Shown: positions 10,247 to 18,013, counted from the stretch's first letter. The stretch is 49,476 nt of DNA from Phycisphaerales bacterium UBA5793 (GCA_002418285.1 DIDT01000048.1:1-49476), one strand, 5' to 3'. Notes: generated by a model not told the origin, from the sequence alone. Numbers and translations: made by a program.

Positions 10247-12301
10247 ATGACACTGTCAATTCGAAGCCAACCGTTTGGGGTGGCTCAACGCCTCGGCGCA
10301 TCGATGGCCGTGCTTTGCGCCTGCGCCCTGACGCCCGCGCAGGTACTCAATTTCAACCTGACGCTGGACGGCTCGCAGGAAGTTCCAGCGGTCGATACCC
10401 CGGCGACCGGGCTGGGAACAGCGACGCTCGATCTATCCAATAACCTGTTCTCGTGGAACTTCTCGTTCCAGGACTTGAGCGCCAATGAAACCGCCTCGCA
10501 CTTTCATGCTCCGGCGCCACTCTGTCAGAGCGCCGGTGTCGTAATCGCATTGCCCGGTGGCAGTCCGAAAGTCGGCTCTCAGGTTGTCACCACACAGCAA
10601 CGCGACCAGATCATCCAGGGATTGTGGTATGTGAATGTTCACACCGCCAATTTTCCGGGCGGCGAGATCCGCGGCCAGGTTGAACCTGCCCCCCTTGATG
10701 ATCCAATACCCGGACCAATTCCGCTCAGTGCTCACACCGTGCGCCTCATTACCGTCGCCGACGGTATGACAGCACCCAACTGGGCCGCGCCGGCGCCCGG
10801 CATTGGCGGCCGCCTGTTCGTGGCGGATCAAGTAGGAACTGTCTGGAATGTCAACCTCGCCACCGGCACCAAGAGTGTCTTTCTCGATGTGAGCGGCCGC
10901 ATGATCCCGCTGGGCATCTTCGGACAGGGAACGTATGACGAACGCGGCCTGCTGGGCCTCGCGTTCCATCCGGACTACGCCACCAACGGGCTGCTCTACA
11001 CCTACACCTCCGAGCCGTTCGACGCGAACAACCCGGCGGACTTCTCCACCATGCCGCAGGGCACCGATCCGAATCACGTGTCGGCAGTCGTTGAGTGGCA
11101 TGTGGCCAATCCGACGAATCCTGATGCGACCGTCGATCCGAACAGCGCTCGCGTTGTGATGCGCATCGATCAGCCACAGTTCAACCACAACGGCGGCTGT
11201 ATGAACTTTGGGCCCGACGGCATGCTCTACATCGCGCTGGGTGATGGAGGCAACGCCGACGACCAGGACACGGGCACCGATCCGTTTGGCGTTCGCGTGA
11301 AAGGGCATGGCTGCACCGGCAACGGGCAGAACATCAATACGATCCTCGGCGGCGTGGTGCGCATCGACCCAACCGGCAACAACTCCGGCAACGGTCAATA
11401 CGGCATTCCCGCGGACAACCCCTTTGTCAACGCGGAGGGGCTCGACGAGTTGTACGCCTACGGCATGCGCAACCCGTTCCGCTTCTCGTTTGATACCGCC
11501 ACAGGTGATCTGTACCTTGGCGACGTCGGTCAGAATGACATCGAAGAGATCGACATCGTCGAGGCCGGTCGAAACTACGGCTGGAATCTGCGCGAAGGGT
11601 CATTCCGATTCGTCCGCAACGGTGCTCGCTCGGGCTACGCGGCGACTCCGGACGGGATGATCGATCCCGGTCTGACGGATCCGATTGCGGAGTACGACCA
11701 CGATGAAGGCATCGCGATCCAGGGTGGATTCGTGTATCACGGCAGCGCTATGCCGGACTTGGATGGCACGTACATCTTCGCTGAGTTTGCCCAGCAGTTC
11801 AACAATGATGGTCGCCTGTTCCACCTCGATGAGAACAACGGCATTCAGGAGTTCCGCATCGATGGCGGCGGGCAGGTGGACTTCTTCATCCTCGGAATCG
11901 CGCAGGACGCCAGCGGCGAGGTCTATGCCCTGGCCAACAACACCGGTATTCCCAACGGCGCGACCGGCAAACTCGTTCGCCTTGCTCCTCCGTTCGCGCT
12001 GGCGGTAACGGGATCGTGTCCCGGCTCGATGACGGCCAGCGCCAGCGGCGCCACGCCCGGCGGTCGCGTCGCGTTCATCCGCGCCACCGGCACGGGCAGC
12101 CAGCGCATTCCGCAGGGGAATCCCTGTGCGGGGACGACGCTGGGGCTCGATCGAACTGCGAGGCTCGTTGCGTCCCCAGCGGCGAATCAGAAAGGTGTGG
12201 CGTCAATCACCGGCAACGTGCCCGCCAACGCGTGCGGCCATGTGTTCCTGCAGGCCCTGGACATCTCGACCTGTGGTACCTCCAACGTGGCGGGTCTGTA
12301 A
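10247..12301 (+). CDS. Secreted CHRD + glucose/sorbosone dehydrogenase-like protein with C-terminal module
   Basis: A 684-residue protein starting at the ATG at 10247 behind GAGAGAAAGG; the open frame extends upstream but without a signal sequence. A signal peptide covers about residues 12-31. Residues 35-146 form a CHRD domain (EVPAVDTPATGLGTATL and VNVHTANFPGGEIRGQV are diagnostic). Residues 164-580 form a six-bladed glucose/sorbosone dehydrogenase (PQQ-dependent, Yli-type) propeller: LLGLAFHPDYATNGLLY, LGDGGNADDQ, GMRNPFRFSF, LGDVGQNDIEEIDIV. The last ~102 residues (11993-12298) are a separate Cys-containing module shared with the next gene and two others here. It probably acts outside the inner membrane as a sugar oxidoreductase or carbohydrate-binding protein. 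A terminator hairpin follows at 12331. Confidence 0.88.
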   Translation: MTLSIRSQPFGVAQRLGASMAVLCACALTPAQVLNFNLTLDGSQEVPAVDTPATGLGTATLDLSNNLFSWNFSFQDLSANETASHFHAPAPLCQSAGVVIALPGGSPKVGSQVVTTQQRDQIIQGLWYVNVHTANFPGGEIRGQVEPAPLDDPIPGPIPLSAHTVRLITVADGMTAPNWAAPAPGIGGRLFVADQVGTVWNVNLATGTKSVFLDVSGRMIPLGIFGQGTYDERGLLGLAFHPDYATNGLLYTYTSEPFDANNPADFSTMPQGTDPNHVSAVVEWHVANPTNPDATVDPNSARVVMRIDQPQFNHNGGCMNFGPDGMLYIALGDGGNADDQDTGTDPFGVRVKGHGCTGNGQNINTILGGVVRIDPTGNNSGNGQYGIPADNPFVNAEGLDELYAYGMRNPFRFSFDTATGDLYLGDVGQNDIEEIDIVEAGRNYGWNLREGSFRFVRNGARSGYAATPDGMIDPGLTDPIAEYDHDEGIAIQGGFVYHGSAMPDLDGTYIFAEFAQQFNNDGRLFHLDENNGIQEFRIDGGGQVDFFILGIAQDASGEVYALANNTGIPNGATGKLVRLAPPFALAVTGSCPGSMTASASGATPGGRVAFIRATGTGSQRIPQGNPCAGTTLGLDRTARLVASPAANQKGVASITGNVPANACGHVFLQALDISTCGTSNVAGL

Positions 12302-12330
12302 CCCCTCACCCGCTCGCTGACCACTTCGAT

Positions 12331-12378
12331 CACCCCGGTGTGTCGGAACCGACCCGGTTCCACATGCCGGGGTGTTTC
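12331..12378 (+). terminator. Long hairpin terminator after the CHRD/GSDH gene
   Basis: CACCCCGGTGTGT at 12331-12343 pairs with ACATGCCGGGGTG at 12361-12373 (two G-T wobbles). An inner stem GGAACC/GGTTCC closes on a GACCC loop, and GTGTTTCG follows. The T run is short, so termination is probable rather than certain. Confidence 0.6.
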
Positions 12379-12653
12379 GCTGCCTTGGCTGAGAGCCTTG
12401 GTGGAGTCCGACCCGCAGCGGGGCAGAGTCAATCACGCGAATCTTCAGAGAAAACGCGCGAATTTCCCTCGAGCTCAGCCCAGGACCCGGTAGATTGAAC
12501 GAAGTGGCTTCCCGGGTTCACTGGATGGCGGGGAGTTGTCGCAACGAAGTGCGACGACCGGCTTTGTGTATCGCAAACAACGCGTGAATTCAGGTCGCGT
12601 TTGACCTGGTCGCTTTTGCTTTCATTGCCCGCTATTTGAGAAGGAGAAACCTC
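12379..12653. other. Intergenic region upstream of the 12654 gene
   Basis: The whole gap between genes is 12302-12653 (352 bases): the terminator above, then this stretch. No convincing reading frame is present. The only structure I see besides the terminator is an inverted repeat CAGGTC (12591-12596), 7-base spacer, GACCTG (12604-12609), overlapping a TTGACC that could be a -35 element. A strong ribosome binding site (AAGGAGA) precedes the ATG at 12654. Confidence 0.4.
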
Positions 12654-13448
12654 ATGCACTTGCGGCGATTCTGTAGCGTTCTCGTGGTCGGCGTTGTGGC
12701 TGGGCTCGTTGGCTCGGCCGCTGCCGATGTGATCAACTTCGACGATCTTCAGGGATCCGGACCGGTGCCTCCCGGCTATGGCACGGTGGCGGATTGGACC
12801 GGCTGGACGCATTACGATGCCTCCCAGCCCCCGTACAACCCACATTCGCCACCGACCCGCATCTACAACAACAGCACGCAGACATTCAAGTTCGGGCGCG
12901 AAGTCATTTTTGAGGGCGCATGGTTCTCGGGCTATGGCACCAACCGCGGCTTCCTACCCATCTCCATCCAACTCTACCACAACAACGCCCTCGTCCACAC
13001 GAGTGCATCACTCGATCTGGGAGACGGCTCGGGTCCGACGTGGCTGGAGTCGGGCTATTCCGGCGTCGCCGATACCGTTGTGCTCACCGGTTCACCGGGC
13101 TACTACGTCATGGATGACGTGACCTTCCATGAGGCAGGCGGCTATCGACTGAGTGTCAGCGGGCTGTGCCCCGGTCGCGTCACCGTGGAATGGAGCGGAG
13201 CCAATCCCAGTCGCACACAGGGCCTCGTCTTTGGCGCCAATCAGGGCAGCACGACGATCCCCGGCGGCGCGTGCCAGGGCACTCAACTCGGCGTGCAGGG
13301 TCAGCTGCGTCTGGTGAACTCGTTCGACACCGGCCCCAACGGAAGCGGATCCGTTTCGGGCAACGCGGGTACCGGAGCGTGCGGCGGCTTCCTGCAGCTC
13401 ATTGAGGTTCCGTCCTGCAACGTGAGTAACGTGGGTCAGATTCCATAA
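12654..13448 (+). CDS. Secreted beta-rich protein with the shared C-terminal module
   Basis: A 264-residue exported protein; ATG at 12654 behind AAGGAGA. Signal peptide 1-24 (AGLVGSAAA, cleavage near ADV). Residues 25-160 begin VINFDDL and are rich in Gly, Tyr and Ser with beta-strand pattern (FEGAWFSGYGTNRGF, GYYVMDDVTF), resembling lectin-like domains of exported planctomycete and PEP-CTERM proteins, but I cannot name a family. Residues 164-264 are the shared module: SGLCPGRVTVEWSGANP, IPGGACQGTQLGV, GACGGFLQLIEVPSC and a terminal SNV motif. It lies 352 bases behind the CHRD/GSDH gene, from which it is separated by a terminator. Function unknown, presumably at the cell surface or exported. 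Confidence 0.8.
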   Translation: MHLRRFCSVLVVGVVAGLVGSAAADVINFDDLQGSGPVPPGYGTVADWTGWTHYDASQPPYNPHSPPTRIYNNSTQTFKFGREVIFEGAWFSGYGTNRGFLPISIQLYHNNALVHTSASLDLGDGSGPTWLESGYSGVADTVVLTGSPGYYVMDDVTFHEAGGYRLSVSGLCPGRVTVEWSGANPSRTQGLVFGANQGSTTIPGGACQGTQLGVQGQLRLVNSFDTGPNGSGSVSGNAGTGACGGFLQLIEVPSCNVSNVGQIP

Positions 13449-13489
13449 GGGTTCACCCACTGCACTTTCGGTTTGTCGATTCAGCGACG

Positions 13490-13525
13490 CGCCCCGGCAG
13501 GCATGCCGGGGCGTGTTTATTTTCT
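13490..13525 (+). terminator. Rho-independent terminator
   Basis: CGCCCCGGCA (13490-13499) and TGCCGGGGCG (13504-13513) form a perfect 10-bp stem with a 4-base loop, followed by the T-rich TGTTTATTTTCTT. It lies 41 bases after the stop of the gene at 12654 and also separates it from the convergent ispG. Confidence 0.85.
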
Positions 13526-13545
13526 TGACTGATCGACTCATCCGT

Positions 13546-14826
13546 TCAGCGACCGTCAACGGTCAGTTGCACGCTGCCGCCGGTGCGGTTGCGGGCGATG
13601 ATGTCCACGCCGCTGCCGAGTTCGCCGATGGGATCTGGCGGGATGATGTCGACGACCTTTTCGCCGAGTCTGGCTTCGCCGCGCTGGACGCGGCCTTCGA
13701 AGATCTTGCATTCGTGCAGCAGGCGTTCGAGGATGTCCTCTTCGGGTACGTTCGCGACTTTTTCGCCCTGCACGTAGATGATGCCGCGCCGATCGCCGGC
13801 GAAGATGGCGACGTCGGCGCCTTCCGCTTCGCCCGGGCCATTGACCACGCAACCCATGACGGCGATCTTGATCGGGAGAGCGATCTCCTCGGCGAGTTTG
13901 TGCCGCACGTCCTGCACGAGTTTGTAGAGATCGACCTGGATGCGGCCGCAGGTCGGGCAGGCGATGAGTTCGGCTCCCTTGCGCTCGCGCAGGCCGAGGC
14001 AGTAAAGCATCTCAAGGCCGTCCTGCACTTCGAAGACGGAGTCGTTGGCGTAACTGATACGGATCGTGTCACCGATGCCGTTGGCGAGCAAGGTGCCGAT
14101 GCCGATCACGCTGCGCACGGCTCCAGTCTCGCGCGGGCCGGCGTGGGTGACGCCGAGGTGCAGCGGGTAGTCGAAGCGCTCGCTGATGGCGGTGTAAGCG
14201 TCGATGACGACGGCGGGGTCGATGGACTTGGCGCTGATGACGACGTCGTGGAAGTTGCGCGCTTCGAAGATTTCAAGGTACTCTTCGAGCTTGGCGACCA
14301 TGATGGCGATGAGCCGGCCGTGCTTCTGGTCGGAGAAGAACTCGCCCAACTCTTTGAGGCGTTTCTGCTTGTCCTTGCGCTCGATGATCGAGCCTTCGTT
14401 GACGCCGACGCGGATGGGCAGGTTGCGTTCCTTGCAGGCGTCGATGACGGCGTTGACCTGGTCGCGATCGGAAATGTTGCCGGGGTTGAGGCGGATCTTG
14501 TGCACGCCCGCTTCGATCGCCTCGAGGGCTCGCTTGTAGTGGAAGTGGACGTCGGCAACGATGGGGACGCGCGTCTGGTTGAGAATCTCAGGCAGGGCCT
14601 CGGTGTCGGCGCGTTCGGGGACGGCGACTCGGACCATGTCGGCCCCGGCGGCGGCGAGGCGGTTGATCTCGACGACGCAGGCGTCGATGTCGTAGGTGTA
14701 GCCGGCGGTCATGGTCTGGACGGAGACGGGGGCCGGCTCGGAGCCGTGGAGGCCGCCGCCGATGCGGACGATGCCGACGCGATCATCGCCGACGGTGACT
14801 TGCCGGGTTGGACGACGCTTGTTCAT
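13546..14826 (-). CDS. ispG: 4-hydroxy-3-methylbut-2-en-1-yl diphosphate synthase (flavodoxin/ferredoxin)
   Basis: IspG (GcpE) is the [4Fe-4S] enzyme of the non-mevalonate (MEP) isoprenoid pathway that makes HMBPP from MEcPP. The product is 426 residues from the ATG at 14826 (the frame is open for 66 codons upstream, but that part is Pro/His/Arg-rich and not conserved). The TIM-barrel part contains PVSVQTMT near 33-40, HKIRLNPGNI near 109-118 and RVGVNEGS near 139-146. The cluster ligands are C290 and C293 (IACPTCGR), C326 (GCVVNGPGEA) and E333. Length is within the range of single-insert bacterial forms. It lies 32 bases downstream of the methyltransferase gene, probably one transcript. Confidence 0.96.
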   Translation of the reverse strand: MNKRRPTRQVTVGDDRVGIVRIGGGLHGSEPAPVSVQTMTAGYTYDIDACVVEINRLAAAGADMVRVAVPERADTEALPEILNQTRVPIVADVHFHYKRALEAIEAGVHKIRLNPGNISDRDQVNAVIDACKERNLPIRVGVNEGSIIERKDKQKRLKELGEFFSDQKHGRLIAIMVAKLEEYLEIFEARNFHDVVISAKSIDPAVVIDAYTAISERFDYPLHLGVTHAGPRETGAVRSVIGIGTLLANGIGDTIRISYANDSVFEVQDGLEMLYCLGLRERKGAELIACPTCGRIQVDLYKLVQDVRHKLAEEIALPIKIAVMGCVVNGPGEAEGADVAIFAGDRRGIIYVQGEKVANVPEEDILERLLHECKIFEGRVQRGEARLGEKVVDIIPPDPIGELGSGVDIIARNRTGGSVQLTVDGR

Positions 14827-14858
14827 GGGCGGATTGTAGGGCGGGCAACGGGTTTGGC

Positions 14859-15770
14859 TTATGCAGTCGAGTGCGGCCGATGCGCGATGAGCCACATGTT
14901 GTCGCTGGTGGGCATGCGGTCGAAGAAGTTGAAGCGGAGGATGGCAAAGCCGGTGTCGCGGAGGATCCGCGTGAGGGTGGCGGGGGTGAAGTAGTTGACG
15001 TGATCGGGCAGGCGGTAGCCGCACCAGCGCAGGCCGCGCACGGAGCGATTGACGCAGCCGTGGTTGGGCACCTTGATGATGAGCGGCGCGGCGGGGCGGA
15101 GTTTGGCAATCGCCTTACGCAGCACGGCAGCGGGCTCGACTTCGTGTTCGAGATACGCGTACATCACCATGCCATCGAAGGATTGATCGTCGAAGGCGTC
15201 GAGCCCCGCGAGTGCCGGCGCGAAGACGGCCCGGCCGCCGCGCTTGGCAAAGAGAGTGTCGGCCCGCTGAGCTGCGGCCTGCTCGATCTCGATGCCGAAT
15301 GGGACGACGTCAGCGGGGAATCGTTCGGCGCGGTGCCCCACGCCGCAACCGACGTCGAGCACGTTGCCGCGCGGGATGTAGCGGTTGATGAGCGCGGTGA
15401 GCTTGTCGCGCGGCTTGATGGCGTCGCGCACGCCGTGCGTGACTTTCTGGGCCGCGGCCAGCACCGGTTCGCGTCTGGCCCGTCTTTCCTTCTCTTCGCG
15501 CCACGACTGCTGCCATGCGGCCGAGTCGCCGCTGAGCGATTCGTAGGTCGGGGCGTTTTCGAGGTAAACCATCGAGCAGGCCGGGCACTGGCGGATGTGC
15601 CAGGGCAGGGACGGGAACAGGGCAGGGGCGCCGGCGTTGTCCTGGCCGCAGAGTGGGCAGGTCCGGTGCATGAGCTGGCCGTGGAACGAGGCAAAGCCTT
15701 GAGCGAGATCGGATTGGAGTTGGGCGGTAACGGGCATGAGTTCGCGGAGATGGTAGGGGATCCGTAGCAC
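14859..15770 (-). CDS. Zinc-ribbon class I SAM-dependent methyltransferase
   Basis: A protein of up to 303 residues. An N-terminal Cys4 knuckle (C38, C41, C62, C65: CPLCG and CPACS) precedes a Rossmann methyltransferase domain with SAM motif I NVLDVGCGVG at 136-145, the acidic strand-2 end FGIEIE, and a later FDDQSFDGMVMYAYLEHE region typical of the Methyltransf_23 group (UbiE/COQ5-like). The start is either the GTG at 15770 (used here) or the ATG at 15737; neither has a clear ribosome binding site. Zinc-ribbon methyltransferases of this type often act on sugars or surface polysaccharide, but nothing here fixes the substrate. Upstream is an inverted repeat. Confidence 0.85.
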   Translation of the reverse strand: MLRIPYHLRELMPVTAQLQSDLAQGFASFHGQLMHRTCPLCGQDNAGAPALFPSLPWHIRQCPACSMVYLENAPTYESLSGDSAAWQQSWREEKERRARREPVLAAAQKVTHGVRDAIKPRDKLTALINRYIPRGNVLDVGCGVGHRAERFPADVVPFGIEIEQAAAQRADTLFAKRGGRAVFAPALAGLDAFDDQSFDGMVMYAYLEHEVEPAAVLRKAIAKLRPAAPLIIKVPNHGCVNRSVRGLRWCGYRLPDHVNYFTPATLTRILRDTGFAILRFNFFDRMPTSDNMWLIAHRPHSTA

Positions 15771-15779
15771 CAGACCGAA

Positions 15780-15842
15780 GCGCCAGCGAGGAGTCGTGCG
15801 ACGGCTGATCGAGAGGCATCGTCCTCGCTGGCGCGTCGGGCT
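15780..15842. repeat. REP-like inverted repeat in a divergent intergenic region
   Basis: GCGCCAGCGAGGA (15780-15792) and its exact reverse complement TCCTCGCTGGCGC (15822-15834) form 13-bp arms around a 29-base spacer. The right side continues to 15842, and its 21 bases (15822-15842) recur with 19 of 21 matches at 25145-25165. The element lies between the divergent methyltransferase and the 15870 gene. Confidence 0.55.
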
Positions 15843-15869
15843 GGTCTGTCATCGGTAGGATTCTCCACC

Positions 15870-17150
15870 ATGGGACTCGACGGCGTTGAACTGGTCATGG
15901 AGATCGAAGACGAGTTCAATATCAAACTTGACGACGCCGAGACCGGCCAAACCCAGACTGTCGGACAGCTCATTGCGCTTGTGGAACACAAAGTTACACC
16001 GCAGGCGAGGCAGAGCCTGGGCCCCGCCTTCTACCGCCTGCGGCAGGTGCTCGCGGATTCGGCGCTGATCGACAAACGGCTCATTCGTCCGAACACCGAT
16101 CTACGGCCGTTCATTCCTCCTGAGCACGCATCCTCCGTGTGGAGAGAACTTCGCGAAGCGGGCTTCCGTATCCCGTCGCTCAACTTGTCGAAGCGCGGCG
16201 TGGTGGCAACGGTCTCACTCTGGCTCGTTTTCATTATTCTCGCGACGAAGGCGATCAATTACCTGATCCCAGGGAGCGGATGGGGTCTAGGTGCGGGTGC
16301 GACAGGCTTCGTGATCGGCTGGATTCCCGCAGTTTGCGTTGTGCTGTGGCTTGCGTCCACGCCTTTATTCCCGTCTCTAGCGGCGATTCCCGCCTCGCAC
16401 GCCACAGCCGGAGCGATTGCCCGAAGATGGTCGGGGATCGTGGCAGAATGTACTCCAGCGTCAGCAGGTCAGGAAGCACCTGTTACCCCAAGCGGTGAAG
16501 ACGAGGACTCCGGTGCGCGAGGCGAAACGGAGAGTGATCGTCCGGAAGTGCGAGTGGAGGAGGCCCTCGCCCATCTAAAGGAGATTCTCCGCGGCGCCGG
16601 CATCCAGCCGTCAGTTGAATTCGACACCTCAGTATCTTTGAGCGATTTGCTCGCGCGGTGCGATCGGTGGCGCGTCTGGCGATCACTTGAGGAAGCTGGT
16701 GCACCCATCCTGCCGTTGCGGCTCACGTGGTTTGCAAGAGCAATCATCGGGGTGCCCATCGCGGCGGTGGCCATCTATAGCGCGGTAGTGATCATCTGGA
16801 TGTTTGTACTGCTGGTCGGTGCCGGCCAGATCGGCACGGCTCTCATCTCGGTTGGAGCCGGCTTGATCGCCGTCCTGCTGTTCTCGTCCGGCGTTGAACG
16901 CGCACTTTCGGCACTCGGCCGGGCCCATCGCCTCTGGTGGCTTGTCAGCGACATTCCGAAGGAATGGAAGACGCTCGGCGAAACCGCGCAATGGATGGCA
17001 GAACACGGCTGGCCGTACTCCCCGCCGCCCTTCACGATTCACAGCCGCAGCATAGCACTCCGCGTGCGACAACTGGTCGCGCAGCAGGCGGGTATCAGTG
17101 TCGAGAAGGTTCTTCCTGAATCAAGATTCGTGCAAGACCTCGGGTTCTGA
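15870..17150 (+). CDS. Membrane protein with split, permuted acyl-carrier-protein-like ends
   Basis: A 426-residue membrane protein; ATG at 15870, AGGA nine bases upstream. Residues 1-42 (LDGVELVMEIEDEF, TVGQLIALV) resemble the second half of acyl carrier protein, from just before helix II onward. Residues 394-426 (RVRQLVAQQAGISVEKV, then ESRFVQDLGF, stop) resemble the first half of ACP, helix I and its loop. Joined tail to head they align to E. coli AcpP without a gap, and the phosphopantetheine serine position is Gly2. Between lie two similar units: soluble segments 52-106 and 230-287 (both with VWR-L-EAG), each followed by two hydrophobic helices (about 109-130 and 140-165; 288-315 and 318-342). 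No catalytic motif is seen. Function unknown. It ends 8 bases from the convergent hydrolase gene. Confidence 0.8.
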   Translation: MGLDGVELVMEIEDEFNIKLDDAETGQTQTVGQLIALVEHKVTPQARQSLGPAFYRLRQVLADSALIDKRLIRPNTDLRPFIPPEHASSVWRELREAGFRIPSLNLSKRGVVATVSLWLVFIILATKAINYLIPGSGWGLGAGATGFVIGWIPAVCVVLWLASTPLFPSLAAIPASHATAGAIARRWSGIVAECTPASAGQEAPVTPSGEDEDSGARGETESDRPEVRVEEALAHLKEILRGAGIQPSVEFDTSVSLSDLLARCDRWRVWRSLEEAGAPILPLRLTWFARAIIGVPIAAVAIYSAVVIIWMFVLLVGAGQIGTALISVGAGLIAVLLFSSGVERALSALGRAHRLWWLVSDIPKEWKTLGETAQWMAEHGWPYSPPPFTIHSRSIALRVRQLVAQQAGISVEKVLPESRFVQDLGF

Positions 17151-17158
17151 AGCAGCCC

Positions 17159-18013
17159 CTAGGTGGCATTCGCTATCGCGTCGTTCGTGAACAGGCAACG
17201 ATCCGGTCGCTGGGCAGCGGTTGTCTTCAATCGCATCCAGGGCGTCGGGCGGTCATGGGTTGAGATAACCAGTTTGTGGCGCAGGTGCGGGGCGGATTCG
17301 TAGATTTGCTCGACGCGCTTCGGGTCGTTGCACTGGCGCGAGAGGTGGAGCAGGCAGATGGTCTGGAGCCGCGACGTGGAGGCGATGCGCTGCACCGCCT
17401 CGAAGGACTGTTCGTTGGAAAGGTGGCCGCTGCCGCCCATGATGCGGCGCTTAAGAAAGATCGGCCGATCGGATTCGCGCTGCATGACCGGGCAGTAGTT
17501 GCTCTCAAATGCGAGCAGATCGAGTCCGGAGAAGTGCTCGTACAGGTCGGCGGGAACGGTGCCGAGGTCGGTGGCGAAGCCGATGGAACCGGCGTGGGAG
17601 TCGAAGCGGTAGCCGACGGTGCCGTGCTCGTCGTGGGCGAAGTGAACGGGCTGGACGCGAACGCCCTCGACCAGTTCGAAGGCGGTGTGGAAGCAGTCGC
17701 AGCGAACTACCGTCGCGCCGGCGCGATGCGCATACGGCCGGTGGTGGCGGGGGAAGCGAAGCGTCAGGCCGAGTTTGCGGCCGGCGTTGGCCCAGCCGCG
17801 GTAGAAGTGATCGGAGTCGAAGTGGGTGATGAGCGCCGACTCGACGTCTTCGAGACGCAGGCCCACGTGCTTGAGGCGGCGATTGGTTTCGCGCGGGCTC
17901 AGACCGAGATCGATGAGTGTGACGGTGCGCTGCCCGGCGGGCGTTTCGCAGACGAGCACCGAGCAGTTGCCAGTCGACCCGCTCCCGAGAACGCACAGCG
18001 ACATCCTTGTCAT
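17159..18013 (-). CDS. MBL-fold hydrolase of the YycJ/WalJ type
   Basis: A 284-residue metallo-beta-lactamase-fold protein starting at the ATG at 18013, nine bases after GGAGG; the frame stays open upstream but without similarity. The N-terminus MSLCVLGSGSTGNCSVLV is the classic start of YycJ/WalJ-like exonuclease-type proteins. The first metal motif reads THFDSDH (H64, D66, D68, H69), so the second histidine of HxHxDH is Asp. Later motifs are FATDLGTV, FESNYCP and GGSGHLSNEQS, then LLHLSRQCNDP, as in the family. Likely a DNA or nucleotide phosphodiesterase with a cytoplasmic role, but the altered ligand makes activity uncertain. Confidence 0.85.
   Translation of the reverse strand: MTRMSLCVLGSGSTGNCSVLVCETPAGQRTVTLIDLGLSPRETNRRLKHVGLRLEDVESALITHFDSDHFYRGWANAGRKLGLTLRFPRHHRPYAHRAGATVVRCDCFHTAFELVEGVRVQPVHFAHDEHGTVGYRFDSHAGSIGFATDLGTVPADLYEHFSGLDLLAFESNYCPVMQRESDRPIFLKRRIMGGSGHLSNEQSFEAVQRIASTSRLQTICLLHLSRQCNDPKRVEQIYESAPHLRHKLVISTHDRPTPWMRLKTTAAQRPDRCLFTNDAIANAT

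Noticed and set aside
13513..14994. Long open frame antisense to ispG (493 codons)
   Set aside because: The plus-strand product is Val/Asp/Gly-rich with no domain, and the opposite strand is a perfect IspG; it is a shadow of GC-rich codon use.
15843..15869. Upstream extension that might supply the missing first half of the ACP-like domain
   Set aside because: The in-frame codons before the ATG at 15870 read through the REP-like repeat and show no helix I pattern; the first half is found at the C-terminus instead.
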